DNA of 64,000 bases from Desmodus rotundus (taxonomy: Eukaryota; Chordata; Mammalia; Chiroptera; Phyllostomidae): assembly GCF_022682495.2 (NCBI RefSeq), contig NC_071389.1:175956056-176020055 (forward strand), read 5' to 3'. The translations under genes were made by a program, and so were the position numbers. Below the pieces are notes generated by a model. That model made no database searches, was not told the origin of the DNA, and saw only the letters and a program-made list of their open reading frames with translations. Positions 1 to 10,640 of this stretch are shown piece by piece. Numbering within the stretch: the stretch's first letter is position 1; each line of letters opens with the position of its first letter.

Positions 1-1065
1 AGTGACCAAGATGTTTGTTTAGTGCATAATTATATGTATATACTATCTAATATGTTGAGTCCATTGTAAAGCACACAGGAAACCAGAAATTAAAAATGGG
101 TGAGATAAAACTAAATGTAAATACAAGTCTAACATTTTCTTCCCATACCTAGTGAACGATCTTGCCCAGTTTCTGGGGTGTCGGAGACCACACCTTATTC
201 TACACATTATATACATGGTGAGGAGAGGATGGGCTGTGGTATTTCTGGTCTTCTAAATAGCTAGGGGCTACTTCAACAGTCTCAGAGGAAGAAAGATTTG
301 GGGGGCAGTGATAGAGAGGGGAAGGACATATTGGGAGGCACCCAGGGAGAAAGTGCAGTCAGGAGAGAGACAGGTAAACGTAGGTGAAGGGCCGATTCTG
401 TGAGATGGAAAACAGGGCTTCCAGTCAGGGTGAGGATTTGTCCTGAAGCAGTGTCAGGCTTTGGGAGTATTTAGTTTCATTTCTGTGATGCCATTCATGA
501 GGACCATCCCCATGTCCTGGTGTGGATTCCTGTGGATACAGTGTAATGGTTAGTGGACAGGGATGCTGTGTGACAGTTTCATTAACACAATGGGGACTGT
601 TACCGAGAGTGATTCTAGACTTGAGTGTCTTAGAGATCTGAACATTTTTAGGAAGAGATCAGGTTGAGTCTTTTCTAACATCTCTTACTCTCTTTGAGGG
701 ACTTCTAGTGTATTTTGTATATGCACATGATATGCACATCGACACATATAGATCCTTATGTACCTTTTAATTCTTACAGCATCGTATACATGTAGATCTT
801 TTCCTTCATTGTTCTCCCTCCCCCCGCCCCCAAACCCCCAAAACTCAACAAAGGTCTTTGGAGGGTTTTTTTCTTACTGCTGTAGAGTCACAGATCTACT
901 GTTAATATAAAGTGTCCTTATATAGAACATCTGTACAAATAAACATATTGAATCTATTGAGCATATTGAGGGGAGTTAATTTAATAAATGGATTTCTTTT
1001 CCCCCTCTTTTCTTTTCTGACTTATTCCTAATAAATTCTATTTATTCCCTTCTTATCATGAATTC
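1..1065. other. Unassigned non-coding stretch
   Basis: No gene or repeat family recognised. The only compositional feature is a C-rich run at about 815-839, followed by AT-rich sequence up to the hAT element. No open reading frame of note. Confidence 0.5.
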
Positions 1066-1295
1066 CCTTACAGCACAGGTGGCAAACACAAGGCCCACAG
1101 GCCGAATCCGGCCCTCCACCTTGTTTTACCTGGCCTGGCACCTTGTTTCTACCCAGCAGCAGTGCCGAGCTCTCACTTAACTGTTAAGGAGCAGTTACAT
1201 TTATACAGTCCTAAAATTACATTTGGCCCTTTGAAGGCAACTGCGAGGCTGATGTGGCCCCTGGTGAAAGTGAGCTTGACACCCCTGCCTTACAG
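1066..1295. mobile_element. Small non-autonomous hAT transposon with 8-bp duplication
   Basis: The element proper is 1074-1287 (214 bp). Its left end reads CACAGGTGGCAAACACAAGG, and the reverse complement of its right end reads CAGGGGTGTCAAGCTCACTT, so the two are terminal inverted repeats of the hAT CAGGGGTG type. CCTTACAG occurs directly outside both ends (1066-1073 and 1288-1295), a perfect 8-bp target-site duplication, which is the hAT length. The interior (GGCCCACAGGCCGAATCCGGCCC near the left end) has no coding capacity, so it must have been moved by a transposase from elsewhere. Family name not assigned from memory. Confidence 0.85.
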
Positions 1296-1369
1296 GAACC
1301 CTGCAAGTCAAGCAGCTGTATTGTGTGGTGGTCAGCCAATGCCGGGGGTGTGATTTCACAGATAAATTG

Positions 1370-1545
1370 GACTCTGCCCCTGCCCTTGGGGAGCTCACAC
1401 TTTAGAGGGAGAGACAGACAGAGGAGTGGGTAACTATATTCTCTGTGGTGAGTGCTGTGATGGTAGATATAGTATGCTTGGGAACATGGGGTGGACACTT
1501 GGTTTCCATGAAGTCTTCCTAGAGTTTTGACAAATAGGGGCAATT
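1370..1545 (-). repeat. L2 LINE fragment
   Basis: CTGCCCTTGGGGAGCTCACACT followed by GAGAGACAGACAG and GTGAGTGCTGTGATGG matches the antisense of the L2 3' region, where the sense strand has the gagctccatgagggcaggg-type motif. It is truncated at both ends and diverged. Another ancient LINE 3' end is possible. Confidence 0.55.
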
Positions 1546-2555
1546 AGACAGCTCTCCCAACCAAATTGCATGTGCTTGGCTTTTGGATGTAGTGAGCTTT
1601 CTGCAAACAGACTGGATTATTTGACTTGAATATCCTGTTAATGAGACAAGCTAATTTGCCCAAGGGGACCTCTTCACCCCTTACATTCAGGCTAAATGCT
1701 TTTCACATTGGGTTTTCTTATTCCAGCTGCAGGGTTCCCATCTTCCTGGGAATGAATTCTCTCTAGCAAGCAGAGAGCCTGGGACTTACTCTGGTTTTTC
1801 CGTGTATCTCGGTCACTTCTGGCCCTGGTCAGTCTGCACACAGGAGGTCCCCGTACTGTGTTCTGGGTGGCCAGATTTGGCAAATTAAAACAGAATACCC
1901 AGTTAAATGTGAATTTCTGATGAACAGTACGTTTTCAGTGTAGCAGATTTCAAGTAGTGCAGTATGCGTTGTTTATCTTGAGATTCAAGTTTACCTGGGT
2001 GTCCTGCGTTTTATCTGAAAGCCAAGTCGCCGCTCTCCGTTGGCCTCACTCTTCTTGGGATGTTCACAAGGGAGTGGGAAGTGTGCACAACTTTTATCTC
2101 TGGAAGCAGCATTTCCGGAATGGAGATTTTGACCTTCACTTTCTTCTTTCCCTGTCACGCTTAGGTTTTTTCTTCGCCGTATGTGGCTAGGCCTGTCGAT
2201 CAGAGCGACAGTGCTGAGCCTATTTCTGATATGGACTCTGGTGATATTAAAAATCTGGCCTTTGGTTGAACTGCTTCTACCAACATGCTATTGTACCTAA
2301 AACTTATTTTGCTCCCCGCACTTGAAGTGGAAACTCTTCATAAGGGGCTGTGCCTACAGTGGGAGTCCGAGGCAGGCGTGTAGGTTGGCTCGGGAAACAG
2401 GGCATTTGCTGTCATGCAGGGGTCTGAGACGCCAGTCTGACAGATCAGAAGTCCGTTTTGTGTATTTCTTCGTTGTTGACTGTGACCTGGTAAATTAGAC
2501 CCCTGGGCAAGCACCTTCTAGATAGGCCAGGTGTCAAATGTGAGCAGCGTCAGTA
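1546..2555. other. Unassigned non-coding stretch
   Basis: Only short overlapping reading frames (up to 77 codons). No repeat family, splice-flanked conserved frame or RNA gene recognised. Confidence 0.45.
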
Positions 2556-2795
2556 ACAACTTATTGAGCTCGCTGTGCCTGCCAGACACTATGCTGAGTG
2601 CTTTGCATACATGTTCTCACTCCTCACAATAGTTTAATAAGGTGAGTACTCTTCTCACCCTCCAAATGAAGAAACAGGCTGAAAGAGGTTAATTTGCCTA
2701 TGGTTGTCTAGCCAGTAGGTGGCCAAACTGGGATTTGGACCCAGGTCAGTCTGATTACAAAGCTCCCACTTCCAAACACAATGCCACACTGTAGC
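2556..2795 (-). repeat. MIR SINE
   Basis: The order of motifs is that of antisense MIR: GCCAGACACTATGCTGAGTGC, then CTCACTCCTCACAATAG, AAATGAAGAAACAGGCTGAAAGAGG, and CTGGGATTTGGACCCAGG. This is nearly full length for the roughly 260-bp family. It is an old relic shared by placental mammals. Confidence 0.85.
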
Positions 2796-3009
2796 AGTGG
2801 ACTTGGGCTGGTGGGGGAGGGTCTCAGTACACACTTGTGATTTGATTTGTCTGCTCTGTTTTAATGATTTGTAACAAGGAAGGATTCTTTACAACCTCTT
2901 CAATAACTTGTTCTAGTGTGTGATGTCCCATTTCGACAGGTTTCTCTTCTATATATTAACATACTGTTTTTTTTTCTGCAGTATAAAACCATTCCTCACC
3001 TCCAGGGAA

Positions 3010-3235
3010 AAGAGCACACTGATCCCCCCTGGCCAGGTGGCTCAGTTGGTTAGAGCGTCTTCCCTCTGTGCCAAGGCTGTGGGCACAATCCCTGGTCAGG
3101 GCACATACAAGAATCAGCCAATGAATGCTTAAATAAGTAAAACAACAAATCAATGTCTCTCTCTCTTTCACTCTCTCCCTTCAACTCGCTCTCTGAAATC
3201 AATAAATAAAAAGTTAAAAAAAGAGCGAACTGATC
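3010..3235 (+). mobile_element. Ves-type bat SINE with target-site duplication
   Basis: The tRNA-derived body is 3025-3220. It starts CCCCTGGCCAGGTGGCTCAG, continues with an A-box-like GGTTAGAGCGTC and a B-box-like GGTCAGGGCAC segment, then a TCTCTCTCTCTTTCACTCTC tract, AATAAATAAA and an A-rich tail. The flanks 3010-3024 (AAGAGCACACTGATC) and 3221-3235 (AAGAGCGAACTGATC) agree at 13 of 15 positions and form the target-site duplication. This SINE is the main evidence for a bat genome. Confidence 0.93.
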
Positions 3236-5214
3236 ATCATTTATATAAAGTGGCAACTTTTCCTTTTCCTCCAGCCACCTCTCATTCTTTCGTCTTAGGT
3301 TCTGTAATCAACATCATGATCAGAGATAATTTAAGTGTCTACTTCCTAATATTTAGTACTCTTTGTGCTCTCTTTTGAATTCCTCCTCAATCACATGTGG
3401 TGAGTGCATAATAAGTATGTGTTTGATTAGTCCGGTTTTTGCAGGCTTCTGTACTGCAAGCACAGCGCAGGCAGGTACACAGCAAAAGGTGGGTTTTGTT
3501 TTGCTGACTTCCTTCAAGGTGAATCCATCTTTTGTTTGTCTTGATGCCCATCAATGAGCACTATATTGCACATATCTTCTTGATATTTTGGTTTAGGATC
3601 TTACTCAATTATACCATGAGTGAAAGGATTTGTTAATAATGCTGTGTCCATTATAGGAAGCCTCTCTCTGGTCTCTCTAGGGGCCAGTGACAGTGTAGAT
3701 GTCATACATGTGATCATAAGACCACAGAGCTCCTCACAGCGGAAGCACCCATGTCAGTGGCTTCCAGCTGTTTGCAGAATGCCCCTGCAGCTGTCACACT
3801 TTAAGTGCTTTACAGACTTTAGGAAGCCTTGTTGTCCCTCTGGGTAAGTGTTCAGGTTGAGGGTCTTGGAAGTGTTCAGGTTTGGGGGAAAAGAAGGCTG
3901 GAAAAGGGAGAGGAAAGGTTTCTGCCATTGACCCCAGAGGGTCTGGTGCTTGTGGGAGAGCCTTGGAGTGGGGAAGTTGGGATCTCTCTTTTTGAGGTTT
4001 CTCCATGCCAGCCAGGAGCTTCTGAGCTGCTTCTGCTAACTCTCCCCTGGCTGGGGTTTGCTTGCTTTCCAGGCTGAAATGCAGACCAGCATCTGATTTC
4101 TCTCCAAGAGCTCTGGGTTCTTTAGCCAGTGGACTCAGCCCTGACTTGTATCCCAGAGTACTTTGGGGTTGAAGCAAGGATCCCCCAATGTCCAGCAACC
4201 ACACAGGTGTATCTGCTATTCCCTGCTGCAGGGGCTAATGACCTGCTCCTCTGAGAACCTGAGATGTAGGGAAAGTATTGCAACGGACCACAGAGAGCCT
4301 TCTAAAGGCTGGTTTAGCCAAACCCTCATTTCCCAAGTGCTTAATCCTTCAAAGAAAAAGTGGCCTGGTGAGTGTGGTGGTCCCTGAATTTTCTGGATAC
4401 CTGCCTATCAGTTTAGAGGGGTCAAAATGCCAGTGACTCCAAATGTTCCATCTGTCCACAAAATTCCCATTAGCCACTGATTACCTCTCTTAAATTCAGG
4501 ATGCCTGTCTTAGAACCACACCTCCTTGTCTTTATTGTGTGAAGACACAGCACTGTTGGTATGCTGATGGGACTGAGGTTACCTACGTTCAGAGGAATTT
4601 AAAATTTTATAACTAGAGGTACAGTTGCTCCTTGCAGAATCCAGGTCTTTTAAGTCTGAGCTCCTCTTTCTTTCAGAAACAGGGCTTTTGAATGACAGTC
4701 TTTGTTATGTCACCAGGGTTGGCTGTGCCACCACCAACTGTGTTACAATCGTTGGCCTCAGAGCAGAACCGGATGAGTCTGGTAAAAATGAATTTGAGAG
4801 GATTTATATATATATAAATCTAAGACCCAAATCCGTAGGACTGTGCTTTGTCTGTGAACAAAGAAAAACAGGACTTCTTTGCTATTTACCGTGCTGTCTC
4901 AGCAAGGCACGCGTTTCAGCATCTTTCGTGCCCCCAGAGGGCTAACAAAGATTTGTTGTTCTTTCATTGCAGTACATTTTCGAATTTAGCAATTAGACAT
5001 GTGGGGCAGGGTTGGGTTGATCCTTATGAAAAGAAATCATTTTCCCAAAGGATCCCCCCGGCAGAGACTTTCTTTAGGCTTTTGCTGTGAGGCAACGTGG
5101 CTGTATTTGCCCCAGAACCTTCTTTTTTGTCTCCACTCAACAACAGTTTGGTGTTTGGTATTATATTTAGGCATGTGCTGGTTTGGGGTATTATCTTCTC
5201 CTCCCCCGGTGCAC
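3236..5214. other. Unassigned non-coding stretch
   Basis: No repeat family recognised. The longest frame is 136 codons on the minus strand (3794-4204). It is proline- and leucine-rich, resembles no family I know, and overlaps plus-strand frames of similar standing, so I do not call it a gene. Confidence 0.4.
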
Positions 5215-5237
5215 TTTTTTTTTTTTTTTTTTTTTTT
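5215..5237. repeat. Poly(T) tract, 23 T
   Basis: An uninterrupted run of 23 T lies between GTGCAC and ACATTTAACTG. Read on the minus strand it could be the A-tail of a short retro-insertion whose body would lie to the right, but the sequence there matches no family I recognise and no duplication was found. Likely length-polymorphic. Confidence 0.85.
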
Positions 5238-8056
5238 ACATTTAACTGATAGTCGGCTTTTAAATGAATAAATGCCATGCTTTGGGGGTCTAGGTGGAAC
5301 TATGGCAACTTTTGCCATAGTTTTCTCACAGAGACATGCTTAGAGAGTGAAAGAACAAGTTCAATTTAAAATGTGCTGCTTTCTTGGTTCTGGGATCGGC
5401 CAGTAAGCCCAGAGGGTGATAGATGACATGAGTTTAACAATATGGAAGTGATTTGGAGAAGAATTCATGCTTCATCCTCAGCCTTGTGCTGTATGTCAGT
5501 GATGGTTGCCATGGTGATGGTTTTGGTGTCATCAGCAGTGGATTTGGGCTGCAGCTGGGAAAAGAGCCACAGCTACAGGTGGGGTCCTATAGGATCAAAG
5601 GCCACTTTCCATGCTGGGGTTTTAAGTTGAGAAGGACGGATGGAATGAATTATTAAAACTATACAATGCAGGAAGGAGGATATTCAAGGAGATATTGAAA
5701 TATTATGTTTCAGGACATGGGGTGGCATTGCTCTTGGGTGTGTGGGGAAAATGTGCATGGGGCTGTGGCTGTCCTTGCTCCCGTCATCGACCACCGGCTA
5801 TGGTGTGGGAACATGTGACTGCTGAGCTGTGTCACAACTGCCCTGGCAAAGGCTGTTTCACGCTTTGCTGCTTGCTGGGCCAAGCTGTTGAGTGTCCCTG
5901 CTGGCAGATAAGAAGGAGAAGAAAGCAAAGTGCAGCCTAGATTGGTGTAATCCCAGGGTAATTCACATGGCCAGCCGCTGCCTTCTCCCCCTCGCTCTGC
6001 GGGGATGTAGACACGGAGGGGATGCTTCTATTAACATATAACTCCATGATTTATTAGCTACACTGACCAGACCATAGTGGGAAAGCAGCAGGTCTGCAGT
6101 GACCCAGACGTTCTCAAACAGCGTCCTTCAAACTGGAGAACAGATCTTTCCTGAGTGTATGAAGCCTTTCCAAGGAGTATGAAGGCATGGACACCTTTAA
6201 GGCACTTCATTTCCAGATCTTCAGTTTTCTAGTGTATTCTTTCCTAAAATTGACCTGCTTGAGGAAAGCCACTCCCCTTTCAGGGTTACGCTTTTCTCAC
6301 TTTGCAAAAGAAAGGCATGCCTCTCATTTACCCAGAATTTGACTATTTACATTGCCCCAGGGTGAAAAAACTTACAAGGGGGCCACATAAAGGGATCATT
6401 AGAAATGTTAATATTAGGGGAAACTTCCTTTATTTAAGACACCATAAACTACCCCTGTATCCAGATCACTAAGAAATATACTTCTAATAAGATTTCTATA
6501 ATTATTTTTTAAATTATAAAAAAAACAATGCAAAATCTAACAGGATTTACTATTTATGTTTAATACTCATCTGTCAAAAACATAAAGTATTTGTTATTAT
6601 CACTAAAGATTTACAAATACTAACTGCAATACTAACTCAATCTACAAAGGAACAGTTAAACACTTAGAACCCCATGATTCCAGGTAACACACCAATAATC
6701 GTAAACTTCAGTTTGTATGGTTGCTTTGGTGGCAGAGAAGTATGACAGAGGTCATTAACGCAGTCTCAAGCCTTACATATATTAGATTACCATGGAGTCT
6801 TGTGGGAAAAATGAGGGAGAAGTACAGTCTCAGGAAAAAAAGGAATGTTATAAAATTTATGACATGTATAGAAGAGCTTAATCTTCTATTTTAAAAAGTG
6901 GGTGGTGTTAGATTTCAAGCTATCATGGAGTTATAGTTCATTGAATACATTTAAAAGAGTGATGTTACAGTTTATTTTAAAATGTTAATATTTACAATAA
7001 ACTAAAAATTGTATCCTTTGCAACTGCTTAAACCATGGTGAAAAAATTTAAATGTTAGTTTAAAAATAGGCACAGGAGTATATAATGTTAAAGAATCCTT
7101 GCAGTGAGTAACTGAACAAAAAAGTTTGAAGATGCTATTCACACAAGCCCCACCCCCCCGCCAAGTTTTTGTGTATTTATGTAAACTTCAAAACCTGACT
7201 TTTCTTGTTTCGTCCTTTGACCCACCAGTATTATTACTCAGTATCTCCATGGAGTGGTCTGCATCATTCTCTGGAATGTTCCGCAGAACTAGTTGCCTCC
7301 ATTCCCACATTAGCCTTGTTCATCCACCTCCTTGGGTTTCTGCGTGGTTGTAACATGGGCAGTGGTTTGGTGTCTGCACACTCATTCCTTAGAATTAAGT
7401 CTGGCGATGGATGGCTTACTTTCCAGTATGAGTGCTGCATGGTATGCTTGTAAAGTCAAAGTCAGGTGTTTGTGTCACCTAATCTCATAGACTCCCATTG
7501 GAGTTGGACTGACTTGTTTAGACACTGCCTTTGTGCTGTGGATTCTGTTCCTTAGACAGAATGCAAGCAGACTGTTGTATCACTCATAGGAGTCTCCAAC
7601 AGCCCATGTGACTGGAGGCCTGCCACGCCTGTAGGTACTGGTGCTGTCTACTGTGTCCTGGGGAAAGGGAGCTCTGCAGAGAAACGTGAAGTGTTGTATA
7701 GAAACTATGCGGTCAGAGGGTTCATAGGAACTTGGCAGTGTCCTAACCGTTAAGATGAAGGTTCGGGTGTTAGCAAGTGTTGTTAGTTCCTAAAGAAGCT
7801 TTCTCTAGAATCACACAGGCAGAGCCAGACTTACGCAGTAACACCCAGGAATGCAACAAGAATCTGTGGTGATACAGAAAACACAGCCTTCAGAAAGGAT
7901 GTGGAGGTTAGTTAAAAATTGTAACACCTCACAAAAATGCTTACCCTGCCACTTCTCACTCTTTCTTATGTAACAATGACATCTTTAGTGGATTAAGCTG
8001 CTGGAACAGGAAGAGTAGCAGGTACTTAGTTGCATTTTATTTGGTGGGCTGGTATT
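5238..8056. other. Unassigned stretch with an AT-rich block at 6330-7110
   Basis: No gene or named repeat. From about 6330 to 7110 the sequence is strongly AT-rich with several A runs and TTTTAAA/ATTTAAA motifs and could be a decayed LINE beyond my recognition. The remainder (5238-6330 and 7110-8056) is of mixed composition with only short frames. Confidence 0.4.
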
Positions 8057-8079
8057 ATTGATTGATTGATTGATTGATT
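8057..8079. repeat. (ATTG)n microsatellite
   Basis: Five full tandem copies of ATTG and a partial sixth (ATTGATTG...ATT). A pure, short tetranucleotide array, likely polymorphic. Confidence 0.9.
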
Positions 8080-8524
8080 TATGGTCTGCCCCAGTGTGTT
8101 TCAGACCTTAGACCTCTAAGTCCGTGTTTATTACTAATGTGTCAATTTAGGAAGTTGCATTGAATATCTCTATTCTTGACAAGCACATAATACCAGAAAT
8201 GCACTTTATTTTCCTAACCATAGCCATCTGATAAGTGAAGCAATGTGTGATAAACAATTTTACAGTTTACAAGAACCATACAAATTAATTAACCTAATAG
8301 TCCAGATCTCGGGAACATTAAAGTTATGAGCATGTCAGAAAATATGTATCTAAACTGATGGCCCACAACTCTCCCTCTCAGTTGGGACCCTACACATTTC
8401 TTTTGAGTTCTAGCTTACCCTATCCTGGTCCAAGGCACACAGTAACTGCATGAAAAATACTTGAATAGTTAGGTAAAAGACTTAACATTTACCTCTTAAA
8501 ACTAAAATACGAATGTTTCTTCTT

Positions 8525-8700
8525 TGGACTTAAGTCAGATCTGGGTTCATGTCATTGCCCCTAACTTTGTGACCTCGTGCAAGTTATTTCATTCCTGATA
8601 CTCACTTTTATCCTTTGTAACATGAAGAGCACACAGTTTACCCTTGTAGTTGAGAGGACTAGAGAAAATGAGTGTGAAATGCAGAGTAGGTGCTGAGAGA
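8525..8700 (+). repeat. MIR SINE fragment
   Basis: GATCTGGGTTCATGTC, ACTTTGTGACCTCGTGCAAG, then TCACTTTTATCCTTTGTAACATG and AGAGTAGGTGCTGAG follow the sense MIR order (gggttcgaatcc, tgtgaccttgggcaag, tttcctcatctgtaaaatg, tagtaggtgctc). Diverged. Confidence 0.7.
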
Positions 8701-9189
8701 TTATTACCATCTTCCTGAAAGGCACCTTGATAGTATCTCCCTGTACATGGGGCCGTGCTAGAAGCCGGCGCAGAGGTGGACGGGAGGTCTCCACCCCGCT
8801 CTGCTGCTGTCGGGAAGCTGTGATGGAGCAGACACTCCACTTGTAGCAGCACAGGGTAGTCATTTGGTTCTTTAGGCTGTGAAACGTTGTGTTGTGTGAC
8901 TGAGATAGTGGCTTTGAAATTGTCACCTCTCCTCCTGTACATGGTTGGAGAAGGGTTTTAGAGATCATTGAAGACGCTTGTGGGAAAGGGGTGTGTGGTA
9001 GTCAGAGAATGATGTTTGGCTGTGAGGAATGATATCAGAGGACCTAGATGCAAATGGAGTAAATTAAATAAAGTGGGTAGTGAATAGGCCCATCTGTTGA
9101 AAATTGAGGTTGTCCTTTCTAGATTTGTTTTCCAAATGAAAAATTTTAAAAATTAGGCAAATTTGGATATATTGATAAAGGAATTGATG
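8701..9189. other. Unassigned non-coding stretch
   Basis: A moderately GC-rich patch around 8745-8825 (GCCGGCGCAGAGG) carries a few CpGs but is too short for a CpG island. Minus-strand frames of 117 and 135 codons cover 8561-8968 in two different phases, overlap the MIR, and resemble nothing known. Confidence 0.4.
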
Positions 9190-9510
9190 TTCATTCATTT
9201 ATGCACTAATCCAAGAGATATTTATTATCTGCTCTGTGCCATGAACTTTTTATAGAACCGGAAGAGTGAACTACAACTACAAAGGCCCTGAAGCAGAAAT
9301 ATGCATTTGTGTTTAAGAAAAAGCAAGGAGGCTGTGCTGAGAGGGCCGTGAGTGGGGCAGAAACAGAAGGTGTCAAGGGTCAGTTCTATGCAGGAGTTTG
9401 TGGGCCATGGCAATAACTCGGCATTTTATTCTAAATTCAGTGGGGAACCAGTGGAGAATTTTGAATAGGCGTAACGTGATCTGACTTAATGATCCTTTAT
9501 GTAATAAGCA
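9190..9510 (-). repeat. L2 LINE fragment
   Basis: TTCATTCATTTATGCACTAA, AGATATTTATTATCTGC and CTGTGCCATGAACTT open it, then AAAGGCCCTGAAGCAG, AACCAGTGGAGAATTTTGAA and GTAACGTGATCTGACTTA. This is the antisense order of the L2 3' region, seen again at 21630-22970 and 40000-40740. Confidence 0.7.
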
Positions 9511-9624
9511 AATTATCATCCCGAAAGTGCCATCTTATAAATGATCGTTTGCTTTGCATAGCAAGCCTGATCGGTTGGTTCCACTTCAGATGTGGGAAGT
9601 AATGGCGTCCAGCAGGTACTGGCC

Positions 9625-9800
9625 TGGCCTTTAAGCTCTGACAGACTTGCACTTGAATCCTGACTCGACCCTTTGAGACTTTTGTAACTTTGGGAGCAGT
9701 GTTTACATTTGGTACACTTCTCTTTTCTCATTCCTAACATGGTGGAGTAGTGCTGAGGTCTACCTGCAGGACTGTTTTGAGCATTAAATGGAGGAATGCC
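9625..9800 (+). repeat. MIR SINE fragment
   Basis: TTTAAGCTCTGACAGACTTG, CTTGAATCCTGACTCGACC, TTGTAACTTTGGGAGCAGTG and GAGCATTAAATGGAG follow the sense MIR order. The central core is more diverged than the head. Confidence 0.6.
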
Positions 9801-10179
9801 ACTGAAGTGCTGCCGTGTGGCCAGGTCCACGTATGGAGTGGCCCTTGGTGCATGGTGGCCGTGGCTTTTCTTGAAGAGAGGGGAAGTGGCAGCTTTAAGA
9901 CTAGAAGTCAGTCCCCCTTATCCCTGCCCTGCCACCACCTTGTATCGCCTGCCATTGAGGAGATGCTTTATGGCCGGTGACTGGGAGGTCTCTGAGGGGA
10001 CCCGAGGGATTGGGGACCTGATCAAAGTGCAAGCTAAGCAAGGTGACTCCCACAGTGGCTCTCAGGATCCTCTGTGATTTATCCTCACGGGGAGACACGG
10101 TAATGAGATTGTGCTCTGTCCCCGAGTCTAGTGCTGTGTGAGCAGCAGGCCCTGGGTAAATATTTGTCGAGGATGAGAA
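9801..10179. other. Unassigned non-coding stretch
   Basis: Short overlapping frames only. 10085-10175 (CTGGGTAAATATTTGTCGA) may be a very degraded MIR or L2 tail, but I cannot assign it firmly. Confidence 0.4.
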
Positions 10180-10580
10180 TCCCTTAAAGTGATTATCATC
10201 TCAATTGAAAGCTACTGTATTGTAAATTCCCATTAATTTGGATTCCTTGGATTTATATAAATTTGGATCTGATCTTTATCCTTTGTACGAAATGAGGAGT
10301 TGGAAGTGACTTACTGCAGGACTTTATAAAAAATAAAATATGACCTAATTTAGGCCTATCAGGACACTGTTAATTAATTTGCCTCATTTTATTTTACTTG
10401 TTATTCAAATGTATCTTCATTTAAAATGTTATTTGTATGGCCATTAAAAGTCATAAAATAATTATTTCCAAAAGATTTGAGCTTCCATTAATTTTGATAA
10501 GATATTCTAGCCCTTAAAAATTGCAAATGAATTAGATTTAATTACATTATTCGGTTGTACAAGTTAAGTTCCAAAATAGT
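10180..10580. promoter_or_regulatory. AT-rich block dense in TAAT motifs; possible conserved non-coding element
   Basis: The block contains CCCATTAATTTGG, TGTTAATTAATTTGC, CCATTAATTTTGAT and GATTTAATTACATTA, all containing TAAT/ATTA homeodomain core sites, within about 400 bp that match no repeat family. Such composition is known from conserved developmental enhancers, but AT-rich neutral DNA can also produce it. Function is inferred, and conservation was not measured. Confidence 0.25.
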
Positions 10581-10612
10581 AAGTGCTTGCTCATATAGCT
10601 GAAGTGTCGACA

Positions 10613-10640
10613 GGGTGGGCGATGGGGGGTGGGAGGGTGG
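10613..10640 (+). other. G-quadruplex motif
   Basis: Four or more G runs of three or longer are separated by short loops: GGGTGGGCGATGGGGGG, then TGGGAGGG. This satisfies the usual G3+N1-7 pattern on the plus strand. Confidence 0.7.

Noticed and set aside
3025..3220. Possible tRNA gene
   Set aside because: Box A- and B-like blocks are present, but the cloverleaf is not kept and the unit continues into a TCTC tract and A-tail, so it is a Ves SINE.
3794..4204. 136-codon minus-strand open frame
   Set aside because: Low-complexity leucine- and proline-rich translation, no family resemblance, and an 82-codon frame overlaps on the opposite strand.
5215..5237. Poly(T) tract as the tail of a minus-strand processed pseudogene
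   Set aside because: The adjoining sequence to the right matches no gene or SINE/LINE 3' end I know, and no target-site duplication was found.
8561..8968. Two long overlapping minus-strand frames (135 and 117 codons)
   Set aside because: They read the same DNA in different phases and run into a MIR element, which is typical of chance frames in a locally stop-poor patch.
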